This document shows, piece by piece, positions 11,101 through 22,470 of a stretch of 64,000 nucleotides of DNA. How positions within the stretch are numbered: the stretch's first letter is position 1; each line of letters begins with the position of its first letter. Position numbers and translations under genes: made by a program. A model generated the notes under the pieces. The model had not been told where the DNA came from. It worked only from the letters and a program-made list of their open reading frames with translations, and did no database searches. Source of the DNA: Amorphophallus konjac (Eukaryota > Streptophyta > Magnoliopsida > Alismatales > Araceae); assembly GCA_022559845.1 (NCBI GenBank), contig CM040118.1:236453224-236517223 (forward strand), given 5' to 3'.

Positions 11101-14061
11101 TAAAAGACCGAGAAGAGAGTCCCTGTTGATACAGCATGCGACGCAGTAGCTAACACGCCAAGATGCATGCTATGGCTAGATATAACAGATGATGGCATGT
11201 TGCTCAATTGTCTCATAAGCCGCCTTACACCAACACGTAGTTCTCCATTCTCCCCCCTAGAAGGGAAAAATATCAAGAGTATGAAAATTTTTTGGCAAAG
11301 GGAACTGTAGCAACTCCAAATAACATACAGAATACCGACCTAAGAAAGATAAATGCATCACCAGCAACCAATTTTTTGGAGCTTACAAAAACACTCCAGC
11401 CTGTTGTAAGTAAGTGCCGCCTTGGTTGTCCTGAAACAGAAAGAACAACAAAAGACAAGCCTATCAAGGTTTTTTTTTTTTTTGGAAGGTGATCAACAGG
11501 CCACATTTCATTGAAGTAAAAGAACAGGAAGACAAGCCTATCAACGGTTTATGAAATAAGTTGTACTTCATGTGTGTGTGTGTGGCTGTTCGTGTGTGTG
11601 TGTTAGGGTTGGGGGGGTGCCTGTTCGTTCATGCTTCTGGAGCCACAAAAGCACTGTATTTCATGTAAAAAAGTTGTAAATAAACCATAGGAACATAAAT
11701 AAAGACTTGGCTCCATAAACAGAAAATCATTTCCTACAATCCATCAGATTCAGAAATGAATACAATTAACCTGAATTTTCAGTAAGGTAAATTCTTGCTA
11801 TTTTTATAACTAAATATACCATCATGTTTGATATATAACGATGATATACAAAGCATACATATTTATTATTGCTGACTGTTTTTCCTTATTAAAAGCTTAC
11901 TAATCCAAGATTCAGATTGGCAGAAAGAATCTAAAAGCGATTGCAATCATCTGAGAGTTGCAAAGAACAGGTAATACCTCGAAATATATGACGAAAATGC
12001 CATTCATTGCTATGCAAATCTGTAGCAACCAATTCTTGCCAAGGTGGCTGCTGAGACATGTCCTAGAAAAATAAAGAAACAAAGAAAAATCAGTTAAGAA
12101 TGGCTCGAATGAGCAGAGATGCTTCAACTTTCTCAAAGAGATGAAACTCTTGGATGAAAATTAACCAGTGGAGGCAGGCACTCATCAGCATGTCTCCGTA
12201 GAACTGAGAAACCGCCATGTGTGCTTGTATCTGAAGCAGTAAGTGTTTTACAGAAAGAGCGCACTGTACACCTTTCTTGTTCAGCCATGGGAGGATCTGG
12301 GCTGGTTACTTCACTTTGCTGAGAGTCCTCATAAGAAAAATTTGTACATAACAAACATCAGAAAAAATAAAAAACATGTTTAAGGTATGTATTCAGCATG
12401 ATCATTAGAAGCATACCATCTGATGTGTTTAGAGGGTTTTCTAAAACTATATTTCTCTTTAACAGCTCCTAGTTTCAAACATCAAATACTTGGGAGTACA
12501 CTTAAACATTATTCCTTGAGGCAGAAACAAAACGCATGCATCAGTAGGGGAAAAGCAGCACATTTTCGTTCTATTGTTTTGGAATCTGGCCTTCAAGACA
12601 AAAGGGGATTAGAACACAAGAGCATGACTAGAGAGGACCAGGTTGAGGCCTTACATCTGGTTCAGGTTGCAGGGTGATCTGTGCAAACACTTCATCTGAT
12701 TCTGGTTCGGCCTACAGTAGAAAAATAGATATATAATCAGTGAGTAGAAACACAACAAAGAAAATGGTAACACATCTGGATGGAAGTAAGCAGGAAAACA
12801 AGTAATGATACAATAAGTGTATAGCATCAACTCACACGAAGCTGAACATGCACAACTGTGCAAAGGATTTTTGATGGTAGCTCAAACAAAGGCATCTGCT
12901 GGTCAAGAGCTTGATTAGTTGATGCTTCAAGCTACAAGAAGTTAGAAAGATGTTAGAATGGCATATACCCATGGCCATTGCAAAGGTTATGAAGTGACAG
13001 AGATACTAAGAAGGCCCATTATCTAAGAACCAATAGTACTAAGAATTATTTTTCCATTTGTGGCTGGCGCAAAACAGAAACTATATCTTAGGGGATGAGG
13101 TGAGAATTCGAAAAGAAAATATCACTTCGTTCCTACCAATAGCCAATGAATTTTTAGTGTTGCCAGATCACATCTAAGAGCCATATTTACCTGTTCCATG
13201 TGGCCTTGGGGAAAGTAATAAACTCGCTCGCCTTGTCGAGGTACACTAACCAACGGTCCAGCACAGGCATGCCAAAGTTCTCGGTATAATGCATCTTCAG
13301 AGTTCCCTGTAGAATTTATTTTTGTTTTTTTAAAGAAGAAGCTAAATGAATGCATCAAGGAAATCAAAAAGAAAGCAAACACAAAAGCAACCGCACGGAC
13401 GGCTATCAAAGATTTGAGGTACTTAAGCAAAAGTTCAGAAGTCTCGTATAAAACCTAGAAATTTGTATTTCATTCTTGTTCTGATGGTCGACAGATCATG
13501 AAATAGAGATCTTCGGAGACTAAAAATAGAAACTAATTCATAACAAATAACCAGGGGTCCAGGGGGAATGGACAACCCTAACAAAATCCAACTACTAGCC
13601 CCTCTTTGATAGAGGGGTATCCCTTTATCCAGGGGATGAGTCACATTTTATTCATTTTTCAGTTTCATAGAATAATAAAGTTAATCCGGTTATAACTAGG
13701 GATAACCCTCGTGTATCCCATTAAACTGATCCAGCAAAACTGGTGGAATAATTTATTCCCCCATTTAACCTGTTATCTATCAAAATAAATAGGACTAAAC
13801 TTTGGGATACATTAACTTACGAAGGATATCTCTCCATTTATCTATCCCTCTATCAGAGAGGGACTGTATAAAACATTCGAGAGAGTAGAGGCCAAAAGAA
13901 AGTAGTGATAACCCGAGAGGGAAAATATCATGATATAAAGACCGGTATTTAGCTAAATTACGCAAAGCACACAGCACACAACTAAAAGAACCAAGAGAAG
14001 CAGACGAAGCTAGATGTAACAGACACTGACCTGAACAACGCGCCCCTGAGATCGACTCCAT
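8171..14061 (-). CDS. ARF1: Auxin response factor, ARF1-like (class B), 14 coding exons, 676 residues
   Basis: This is a transcription factor that binds auxin response elements in the nucleus. Class B members mostly repress. Coding exons: 14061-14031, 13306-13191, 12931-12836, 12711-12655, 12318-12166, 12062-11978, 11430-11340, 11256-11092, 10793-10674, 10593-10518, 10403-10235, 9586-9075, 8657-8467 and 8339-8171. All introns are GT-AG, phases agree, and the exons sum to 2031 nt including the TGA stop. The DNA-binding region opens with [15 protein letters not shown] (from about residue 14). The B3 domain lies at about 117-220 ([20 protein letters not shown]), and an ARF ancillary domain follows ([25 protein letters not shown]). 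The middle region has an RLFGIQL repression-type motif. The C-terminal PB1 domain (about 558-640) keeps the acidic face [16 protein letters not shown], used for dimerisation with ARF or Aux/IAA proteins. Arabidopsis ARF1 is about 665 residues, so this copy is full length. The order and sequence match ARF1 more closely than ARF2, judged from memory. The short N-terminal exon 1 is the least certain part. Confidence 0.95.
9843..10213. mobile_element. MITE of 371 bp in ARF intron 11, 8-bp target duplication
   Basis: The element starts CATAGTTACC and ends GCAACTATG, giving imperfect terminal inverted repeats. The direct repeat AGTAAATG flanks it at 9835-9842 and 10214-10221. The interior is non-coding and contains a direct repeat of about 25 bp (ACATATGGGAAACAAGGGG, twice, near 10070-10120). 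The right duplication ends 12 bases before the 5' splice site of the intron on the minus strand (GT at 10234-10233), so the insertion is very close to a splice donor that still looks normal. Confidence 0.85.
11452..11544. mobile_element. 61-bp truncated retroposon with 16-bp target duplication in ARF intron 6
   Basis: The direct repeat AAGACAAGCCTATCAA occurs at 11452-11467 and 11529-11544. Between them lie a poly-T run (from 11470) and about 45 bases of unique sequence. On the minus strand this reads as a short tail-end fragment followed by poly(A), the product expected of target-primed reverse transcription with severe 5' truncation. It lies about 20 bases upstream of the exon 7 acceptor. 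The source element (LINE or SINE) is not identifiable. Confidence 0.8.
11571..11603. repeat. Interrupted (TG)n microsatellite in ARF intron 6
   Basis: Two TG runs are separated by a short GGCTGTTC interruption. Confidence 0.9.
13598..13865. mobile_element. Candidate MITE of about 268 bp in ARF intron 1
   Basis: The left end CCCCTCTTTGATAGAGGGG and the right end CCCTCTATCAGAGAGGG are near-complementary terminal inverted repeats, and each is itself a small palindrome. The interior is AT-rich. I could not settle the target duplication; a TA duplication is possible. The class is uncertain. Confidence 0.55.
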
Positions 14062-15260
14062 TAGCGCCTTGAAGACCACGCCTTTGCTAGAGTAGACGGT
14101 TCGAAGATAAAGAAAACACGTCGTTTTTTAGACGAAGATTTTTCCTGAACGCCTTTTCGACTACCCCATTCCTCTTTCCCGAGGGGTTTTAACAATCAAA
14201 AAGGCAGAGCTTCTCGAAATAAGGAAAGAGAAAGTATATATGACTTTCCAGTTTCCACTATAAGATCCAGAAATCTGCGACCCGTCGGTGCAGTAACGAC
14301 GTTTAGACGACTGAACGCTTTCAACAGTGGGCTTGAAAGAGGAAACCCATATCGCCGGACGCAGCCTTCCCTTTCTCGGCCTGAATGGAAAATGGAAAAC
14401 TTGGAAAAGGAGGGCACTCGATCTTTAGTTAACGGTGGAACGCGGGTATGGTCGGAATCCCTGAGCAGAAGTAGGCTTCTAGTTGTTCCACTCAGCTAGG
14501 GCAAGCAACCACACTGAAGAAGCAAAGGGGAGCGAACAACTTCACGCCACGAGTCAGATTCCACCGTTCCGAGCAGAAAAACCCCGGGAACCCTTCCGAT
14601 CCCACCGGGAATGACCTGATGCCCTGAAACCCCAACTGGAAACCAGATCAAGCCCTGAGAGCCGGATGCTCCGCCTTTCCCGCCAGCCGCCTTGCCCCCG
14701 GACGCCCAAATCCCGCTCCCTTCAAGACACACACGCAGCCTCCACGATGAAATCCGTCAAATTCTCTTGGAGAGCCGAATCCCCTCGCAACTCACAGGGA
14801 GAAGGAGCTCGATCTCGAAACCACAGCCGCAGGGACACCTCCGACTGCCGCTTTGCGCCGCCAGCAACGCCTCCTCCCGCCAAAGAACTCCGATTCCCGC
14901 CGACAACCGAGAACAAGCCAAAGGACCGCGCCGCCGGGGACGAATTCTAGCCGCAGACCATAATTTCCACCAAATCCAGCTGGATCGCCTGCAATCCCAC
15001 AGCTGATTCACCGCCAGCGGCTCCAGGCCTCGGCCTCAAAGATTCCGGAGAAGCAAGAAGAGGCAAAGGCGCAGATCGACATGCGGAAGAAGAAGAAGAA
15101 GAAGAAAAAAAAATTGGGCGGGGGGGGAGGGGGTTGGTTGGTGTAGATCTTAGCAGACCAGGGAGGAGGAGCAAAGGAAGGAGGGATGGAGGGAGGCGGC
15201 AGAGGATGAAAGAGGGGAGACGAAGAAGGGATGTTGGGATTTCTCACTTTTCCTCTCTCT
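14062..15260 (-). other. ARF 5' leader region (UTR, probably with an intron)
   Basis: About 1.2 kb separates the ARF start codon from the predicted transcription start. The part nearest the TATA box (15000-15250) is CT-rich on the sense strand and includes a (CTT)n run at about 15084-15107. A leader intron is likely given this length, but I could not place its splice sites. Short open frames here on both strands show no recognisable protein. Confidence 0.55.
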
Positions 15261-15288
15261 CTCTCTCTCTCTATTTATCTATCTATCT

Positions 15289-15296
15289 CTTATATA
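15289..15296 (-). promoter_or_regulatory. TATA box of the ARF gene
   Basis: The minus strand reads TATATAAG, followed downstream by a (GA)n tract (about 15255-15271 on the plus strand as TC). Transcription would start near 15260. It is the best TATA-like site between the ARF start codon and E1. Confidence 0.6.
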
Positions 15297-15299
15297 AAA

Positions 15300-16162
15300 A
15301 AAATATTTGTTTGTCTATCATGGGGAGGGAGGGAGTGAGGGAGACCTCTTATACCTCCCCAACTGGGTGCTGCCTCTGCCAGGCCCTACATACGATACAA
15401 GCAGCCCTGCGGAATCGGTGTCCCCCGCCCGCCCCGCCCGAGATAATAAGATCGATCACACTTTTAAAATAGCTTCGGGCTTTTGTGTAAAACTGTAAAT
15501 TGCCAAAGATGCCACTACCAAACCCCCCTCGGTCCTCCCTCCTCCCTCCTCCCGTCCCGTGTGTTTCAGGTCTCTGTTCCGTCCTGTCCCCAATTCCCCT
15601 CACTCGCTGCTGCGCTGCCGGGTCTCCGCCCGGGCAGCAGCTAGCGACTGGCTGTCTACAAATTACGAGAGTGCCAAACGAGAAGTGACGTGGGAACTGG
15701 GACAGCCTGCCGGGTTTCGAGACCAATGAGAGTTGGGGGGGGAGGAGAGAATGCCATCACATGCACGTGATGATGCCAAGGTAGTTAATAAATATCGTGA
15801 GGTGCTCGACCAGACGCACAGGGTCAACATACATGTGTGGGTAGGTGGGCAGGGACGGGAGAGGTGCTTGCTGTGTAGTCCAAAACTCCAAGCTGCTTCC
15901 AGTCCACCACGTACGTTTGGATCTTGGCAAGTAATAACAGTGATAAGCGAGTCGGATCAGGGCATGTGAGATACGTGCGACGCCCACACTGGGTCTCGAA
16001 TCTGGATAATAACCGAATGGTAGGTAAGGAGGAGGAGGAGGAGGACTGGAGTGGAGAATGGGGAGTATTCTACTGTACAATTTCAATTCGTTAAAATTGA
16101 AATTGATGTATGTAGCGACAGGAAAATAGTTCCTAGATCACGTACCACCTTCTCTATTTATT
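15300..16162. other. Upstream region of the ARF gene, no gene seen
   Basis: This is about 860 bp between the ARF TATA box and the E1 LTR. It has simple CCT/GGA-rich tracts and one perfect hairpin at 16078-16105, with arms CAATTTCAATT/AATTGAAATTG and a 6-base loop. Open frames on either strand look random. Confidence 0.5.
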
Positions 16163-16917
16163 TGTTAGGGAAGTCGTCTCGCGTCCGTGGAGGCCTGTAA
16201 ATACCAAGAAATCAAAGAGGCGTCAGAAGGAGTCTCGGGTGCTACCTCAGGGGACAACCCTCCGATGCTTAAGTCAGCAAGGGATCAATGAGCAATAGAT
16301 AAGAGCGAAGTGAGAGAGGAGTAGAGTTCGTAGTAGACGATCCGATAGGCGTATAGGTCCTCTACATGCATGCTCGCCGCTTCCAGTGGGTACTCGGAGA
16401 GTGCTCGCTGGGTGGTAAGGCCGTGCAGGAGGAGGATTTTCTCTGAGAGTTGCGGGTAGCCTCTCTGTTGTCTTGGTAGGTCTAATTGCTCTATTCTCAG
16501 TAGGAAGCTCTTATGGCAGAAGTATCCACCGTGCCCTTCTCTTCTGTCGATGTCCCTTTTATATGGGTTGTCCTGGCATGAGGGGCCTCATCCCTTGAGA
16601 GGGAAGGGTCCGCTTAGTAGAGTAACGTTCCCCCGCTATATCGGCGGGAGTTTCCCGTTGGGGGGAGATAGCCTCGACGCCGGCTGGTCCTTGGGCGAGT
16701 CTTACGGCGCTCATGGGGCGTGCTCTCCCGTTACGGGGTCAATGCCGACGTCGTGGGGACAATGGTCGGTCGTCGGAGTGTTCTCCAGCGAGAATCGCGC
16801 TTCCCCTTACTGTAGAATCCAAGGTTGGGTCAGATTGGGCCGCATCTGTCGGTTTGCGCACTTATCGAAAGCTTGTGGACGTGGGCCGGTCGTTACTGGG
16901 CCGGATATGGGCCAAAT
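16163..16917 (-). repeat. E1 3' LTR (ends approximate)
   Basis: On the plus strand it begins TGTTAGGGAAGTCG, the complement of an LTR end in ...AACA, and runs to about 16917 just before the polypurine tract. Internally it has a minus-strand TATA box and the CCCTCCGATGC-type sequence I associate with Tat LTR ends. The partner LTR is not in the window, so both ends are estimates. Transcription from it would run leftward, out of E1 and toward the ARF gene, which has the same orientation. Confidence 0.6.
16556..16563 (-). promoter_or_regulatory. TATA box in the E1 LTR
   Basis: The minus strand reads TATAAAAG. It would start transcripts near 16530 running left through R/U5 and then, for a 3' LTR, into the flanking ARF upstream region. 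Confidence 0.55.
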
Positions 16918-16920
16918 TGT

Positions 16921-16950
16921 ATTTACCCTCCTCACTCCCCCCTACTCTCA
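16921..16950 (-). other. E1 polypurine tract region
   Basis: The minus strand reads a purine run (AGTAGGGGGGAGTGAGGAGGG) just before the 3' LTR, as expected for the plus-strand primer of reverse transcription. Confidence 0.55.
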
Positions 16951-17245
16951 GTCACCGAGCACTCTGTAGGGGGCTGAGAGTAGTACAAGAGAGGGTTTTT
17001 CAAAGTGTAAGATCCGAAGACGATTTCCTCGTACAACGGGAGTTGGTAGCTTCGAGAGCCTGCTCGGTGCGCAAGGTGCCTCTGGCGGTGGCAGAGGCCA
17101 CACTGGCAATGATGACCCCGAGTCTTGTCTCGTTCTGGGAGCGTGGGCTTAGAACGGTCATCTGGCATCGATAACCGTATCGCCATAGTGGTCGACGACC
17201 TTTCACCCGCCCTTCAGGGGATAACGTCGACCCATAGTGGGCGGT

Positions 17246-17251
17246 TATAAG
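17246..17251 (+). promoter_or_regulatory. TATA box for the E1 antisense ORF
   Basis: TATAAG on the plus strand lies 132 bases before the ATG at 17378, within non-LTR internal sequence, so the antisense ORF appears to have its own promoter. Confidence 0.5.
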
Positions 17252-17377
17252 AACCGATGCGAGGTCTCTCGCAAGTTGTACCCAGGTCTTGCCGGTTGTC
17301 GCATTTCATTGTAGGCATCTTCCTTCCCTTGCCTGGTGAGGATCCTTCTCTCCTTGTATTTTTCATCTTCTGTAGTC

Positions 17378-19647
17378 ATGCCCCCGCGCAGAAGAAACCT
17401 TAGCGTCGATTCTTCTTCCTCGGAAGAGGCGTCTCCTAGTCGTGGTGGCGCGCCGAGCACTTCAGGTGCGGGCGCTAGTCGACCCAGTTCTCCACCATTA
17501 GTGGCCTATAGGGTGATCCATGGGTTGCGGGAAGCCTTCCAGATTCCCCCGAGTACGACATCATCTTTCCTTCCGTGGGAGATGACATAATGAGTCACCC
17601 TTCCGGCGGGGTCATGGTCCCGGTGGCCTCCTTTCAGGAGGGCTTCCGTGTTCCAGTCCATCCCTTCATCGCATCTGTCCTCCATTACTATGGGCGGCAT
17701 CCTGGGGAAATAACCCCCAATTCTTACAGCATCCTTTGCGGGTTCGTCTATGCGTGCCATAGGGCGTCGGTGGGGCCGAGTGTCGATCTGTTCCTGCACT
17801 TCTTCCTCCTCCAGAGTTACCCGTCCCATACCTATTTCACCTATTTCAAGGCTCGTACCCACCAACATTTCATCACAGTTTCCCGTACCGCATCCAACTG
17901 CAAGGGCGAGGCGGAGCAGTACGTATACCTTGTCAAGTCGAAAGACTGGGCGGAGGCCTCCGATAGTTGGATGCGAAGTGGCTGTCGTCGCACCTGGTGT
18001 GATACGAAGCCCTCTCTCAGGGCCGAGGACCGCCAGAAGTTGAAGGCAGTTCTTCGGTATCCCCTTGTTGACGGAGACTTCGTTCTGACCCCGGCGCTGC
18101 TTCGGGAGCTCGGGTTGTGTCCCCCGTTGCCGTAGGGTACTGGCTTTATCCTTTCATAGGGTCGCGTCGGTAGTGACTGGTGCTTGACTAGCCTTGTTCT
18201 ATTTTCAGGGGCGGCTGAAGCGCAGGGTTGGACCTACAAGACTGTCTGGTTGCCGCGGCTTGCTCCTCGCCCTGTGGACCACGTTTCCCCGGGAGCAGGC
18301 CATGTGTCGATCGTCGCCCCCCAGGCCAAGGTTACGTTCGCCCCGGGAAGGCTGCTGTATCCCGTTCCGGTCGGCATTCCTCTCACACGCTCGCCTGAAG
18401 CATCCGTGGTCAGTGGAGGGCCTAGTCTCCGGCGGAGTTCTCCTGTAGCCATTTCTAGTGCAGCTGGTGAAGAGCTCGCCATGGCTGGTGACAGTCGAAT
18501 CCCTCTGACTGATGACGAGCTGGCGGAGATGGACAGTCACCGCTGGCCGAGGAAGAGAGGGAGGGGTTCTACCCTGGTCAAGAGTCGTGTTCCGCCTCCT
18601 TCTGAGGTGCCTCCCCCCAGTGTTCCTCCGCCGCCATCATCTGAAGCACCGACAGCTGCTGCTCCGGTACCCGCCTCCGGAGGGCGGGGGCGTGAAAGGG
18701 GCAAAGCTCCTGCTGCTGTCGAAGTCGGTTCTTTCCCCTCACCGAGGGTTCCTTCGCGTGGTCAGTCCTCGCAGCCTGAGGACTTGATGGCGGGGCTACC
18801 CGGGGTCGCGACCGTCATCGACCTCATGGTGCAGAGTGCTCGCTGGCACGAGCACGTTTGGGAGCTCGGTCCCGAGACCACGAAGGAGTTGATGGCCGTT
18901 GCTGCGAGGAGCGCGTGTCTGGTCATCAGTGCCCTTGGGTTGTGGAGGCACCACTTCATCGACCTCGCCCGCGAGCTGGAGGCCAGCCGAGCCCTTCAGG
19001 CAGAAGCCGAAGGGAATTTGAAGGAGTCCGAAGCTGCAAATGTTGAGCTTCAAGAGTAGCTGGCCCAACTAGGGTTGGCCCTCACCGGCATGGAGCGCGA
19101 TCGGGACTCCTTTCGGGCTCGGGCTGATGCGGTCAGGGAGCGAGCAGCCAAGTCAGAGGCGGAGGTCTGAGCCATGAAGGCCCGTGCCCAGGAAGTCGAG
19201 GCAAAGCTTGCTAGGCTGCGTATGTCCCTGTCCTCGGCTGGTAAGGAAGCCTTGGAGAACTTCCGCTCCTCCTCGGCTTACCAGGATGAGCTGACAGAGG
19301 TGGCCTTGGAGTTCTACGGGCCAGCCCGTGACCGTGACTTTCGGGAGGGCTAGAGTGCCACTGTGAAGGCTACATCGGAGAATCTTGGCCTCGTGGCCCC
19401 GGTCCTCCCCCCTCCTTCAACTCCTTACGGCTCGGACCCCGATGACGGAGAGGAGGGACCCGACACTGCAGAGGCGGGTGCCGAGAGGCTAATGCCGAGT
19501 GCGGGTGAGCGAGCACCTGCCGATGTTTCGATGGCCGGGGACCAAGTGGTGGACTTGGACGAGGAGTCGCCTCCCGCTGGAGTTGTGGATGCACGTGAGC
19601 CCGATGAGACTAGGGCACGTGACGATGTATCTGGGGTACACCTTTAG
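17378..19647 (+). pseudogene. E1 antisense ORF: Transposase_28-type ('putative gypsy type transposon') protein
   Basis: The ORF starts MPPRRRNLSVDSSSSEE and shifts frame in a C run near 17545. It then gives the Transposase_28-like core (about 17590-18000: FQEGFRVPVHPFIASVLHYY, SILCGFVYACHR, FHFFLLQSYPSHTYFTYFKA-like). A stop at 18133 is followed after a possible intron (acceptor near 18208) by a proline-rich, then heptad-rich coiled-coil C-terminus to 19647. That part is interrupted by in-frame TAG (19057), TGA (19168) and TAG (19351). It lies opposite to pol between pol and the 3' LTR, as in antisense-ORF-bearing Tat elements. The protein's function is unknown; the 'transposase' label is historical. 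Confidence 0.75.
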
Positions 19648-21177
19648 AAGGGTGCCCCTGCTCGTTTATTTTTAGCTTTCCGCTATTTCTGCCTAGGTGG
19701 CAGTCCTTTTTTTTGTAAACTCTTGCATTTTGGAATGGAAAAAACTTCCTTTATTTTGCAAGTCTTGAAGTTTCTCCCGTGTACTTTTTCCCTTCTGGGC
19801 TGTTATGAGATCTTCCGGGGATACAAAGCGGCGTCCTCGAGGTAACCGCGATAGGGTGTGACTTTCGGGATCCGTCGCTTTGGTTTTCACGGATTTGATT
19901 GAGGCGGTAGGAGTCCTCATGCTTCTGGGGACTTTGCTCCCCCTATAAATGTTGGTCTTCGCGGTGTCCAGGCAACCAACTTTGCACTAGTGAACCCTTG
20001 GGGGTAGCCTTCTCAGATGATGTCATCGGGAGAGTTCGGTACTTCGTCGGATGATGAACTTCTGCAGGCTCATCGTCAACATTTGGTCCTCCGGAAAAAC
20101 CCAGTGCCGGCACCATGGCGGCCATGGCCTGCACCTGGAGAGGGTGGCCGGGCCTCTGAGCAGCACAGGCTCGGGTACCTGGACGGCTGGCGGGAGGCCT
20201 TGGAGAAGGTTAACTGCTTATACGTCGGCAGGGGGATCCTGCTTCTTGAGCCGAATAAGTTCCGTCCCTGAAGGGATGAGAAGTCTCTGGGTATGACGAC
20301 TTTTTGTCTCTCAGCTAGTTCATGTCGCTTGTCTTTACGGTATGTAACCGTTGTTTGCTTTCTCCAGGCACTTGGTGAGATGCTCCATGTTGCTGGAACA
20401 TCTTCCTATCTTCCGATGGGAAGGAGCGTAAGGAAGGGTAGGGAACTGTTTTCCCTTCTTCCACTTTGCAGATAAGGTCATGCGGCTTGACGATGGCGGT
20501 GGACTCGTGGTGCACTGGGCGCGGCGAGACAACCTCTCCATCCAAGTTGGGTGTCGGTGGCAGCCGGGGCAGCGGGGTCTTGTTCGCCAGTTTGGAGGCA
20601 CGGCCAGTATGCCGGAGTGGCCTTCATAATGGGTTGGCCTCGTAGTACCGTTTCCCCTCGTTGGCTTGTGTAGGCCTGCTGGTTCCCTGTAACGGGTGGG
20701 CCTCGTTGCTCCACTGGCTCCTGTTCGACCAGGGGTTGCCGGAGTAACCGGCCTAGTTTTTCTGGTGCAGATTTTCTACCAGTGAAGCCCTTTGTTGGTC
20801 TAGGGGGTTTTGTCCCTCTTCTCTGGCATAGGCGGCCTCATTGTTGGCACCCTTCCACAGAACAAAAATGGGTGCTAGGTGTCTGCTCAGAGACTCAGCA
20901 TGATCATTGGCGGAGGACAGTGCCTGGGAAGTGAACTATTGGAGTGGTATCTCACCATGATCAAGCACGTTTGGTCTCTCCACATACTTTGTATTTGGCC
21001 CGTGTGAGGGTTACTTGCCGATTTCTGGCAGCTTGTATTTTGACTAAAGAAAAATAAATTCTTTATTTTGAGTCGATGTTGTTGTGTACCTTTTATTGGA
21101 AGACTTCTACGTGTTTCTGGGCGGCTCTTCATGCTCACGCTCGGCAGTGCTTGTGTCCTCCGTTCGTTTGCTGCCAT
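19648..21177. other. E1 internal spacer between antisense ORF and tandem repeats
   Basis: Mostly no gene is visible. A plus-strand open frame at 20017-20271 (MMSSGEFGTSSDDELLQ...) could be a further exon of the antisense ORF, but it has no recognisable domain. Confidence 0.45.
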
Positions 21178-21441
21178 CGTTTTCGAGGAGAGCGATGCTC
21201 GCCTCTAGGAAAACCCTTAGGTTACCTCTTCGTTTGCAAGGGGAGCAGTGCTCGCCTCTAGGAAATCCCTTAGGTTATCTTCTCATTTTCAATGGGAGCA
21301 GTGCTCGCCTCTAGGAAAACCCTTAGGTTACCTCTTCGTTTGCAAGGAGAGCAGTGCTCGCCTCTAGGAAAACCCTTAGGTTACCTTCTCGTTTTCAAGG
21401 GGAGCGGTGCTCACCTCTAGGAAACCCCTAGGTTACCTCTT
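21178..21441. repeat. Five tandem copies of a 53-bp unit in the E1 3' region
   Basis: Units start at 21178, 21231, 21284, 21337 and 21390, exactly 53 bases apart. Each contains GTGCTCGCCTCTAGGAAA (or a variant) followed by CCTTAGGTTA. Tandem repeats in this 3' untranslated zone are a known feature of Tat-lineage elements and can seed satellites. Confidence 0.92.
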
Positions 21442-21489
21442 CCGTTATTCGTAGGTAACTTACCTTAGTAGAGTACGGCTGGTGACGAT

Positions 21490-22465
21490 TTACTGGAAGT
21501 ATTTTTTGAGGTTGATGGAGTTCCACGTCCTGGGTACCTCTCTCCCCCCCAACGTCACTAGCCTGTACGCTCCTTTGCCGAGTGTCTCCGATACCCTGTA
21601 CGGGCCTTCCCAGTTCGGTGCCAGCTTTCCTACGGCTCCTCGTGGGTCAGCCACGCTTGCTCGCCGTAGAACTAGATCACCGGGGAAGAAGTGTCGCTCC
21701 TTAACTCGGGCACTGTAGTATTGAGCCAGTTTCTGTTGATATGCCACAAGTTTTACTTGGGCGTTGGCTCTTCCTTCTTCGAGCAGGTCCAAGTTTTCAC
21801 GCATTGCTTGGTTGTTCCTGACTTCATCAAAGTGTCCCACTCGTAGCGAGGGGTTGGATATCTCCACCGGAACCACTGCCTCAGCCCCGTAGGCGAGATG
21901 AAAAGGAGTCTCTCCCGTGGCGGCTCTAGCGGTGATCCGATGGGCCCACAAAATGCTAGGGATCGAATCAACCCATGAGTCGCCCGCTTGGTCCAGGCGG
22001 GTTTTGATGCCGTGGAGGAGAGTTCGGTTGACGTTTTCCACCAACCCATTGGCCTGGGGGTGCCCCACCGAAGTGTAGTGGTTCCATATCCCCAACTCCG
22101 AGCACTTCTCCTGAAAGGCAGTGCTCGCGAATTGTCTGCCATTGTCGGTTGTGAGAACCTTGGGATCCCAAATCGGCAAATGATGCTTCGCAGTACGAAT
22201 TTCTAAGCTGCTTCGCTTGTTATCTTCCCCAATGGTTCAGCCTCGACCTACTTGGTGAAGTAGTCGATGGCGACTATGAGGAACTTCTTCCTCCCTTGTG
22301 CTTCAGGGAAGGGTCCCAGTATATCAATTCTCCACCGAGCGAACGGGCGAGGCTCCGTCAAAGCGTGGAGCTGTGGAGCTGGCTGGTGGTGCAGGTGAGA
22401 ACATTTCTGGCATTGGGGACACCTTCGAACGTAGTCGAGACAGTCTTGCTGCAAGGAGGGCCACC
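21490..22465 (-). pseudogene. E1 integrase, main part
   Basis: Reading leftward from the E2 junction: the second half of the zinc finger (CPQCQKC near 22410), the catalytic core with DILGPFPEAQG (first Asp), VLTTDNGRQFAS (second Asp) and HPQANGLVENVNR (Glu), then the C-terminal SH3-like part ending NLKKYFQ near 21490. TAG codons break the frame near 22235-22250 (Trp to stop in FTK-W-VEAEP) and near 22205. The N-terminal part of the same protein is at 56881-57000, on the other side of E2. Confidence 0.88.
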
Positions 22466-22470
22466 AATAC

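Noticed and set aside
14496..15174. Several overlapping frames on both strands upstream of the ARF start as extra ARF coding exons
   Set aside because: None continues the ARF frame or matches ARF N-termini. They fit a GC-rich leader.
16158..16162. TTATT before the E1 LTR as its target duplication
   Set aside because: The other end of E1 is not in the window, so it cannot be tested.
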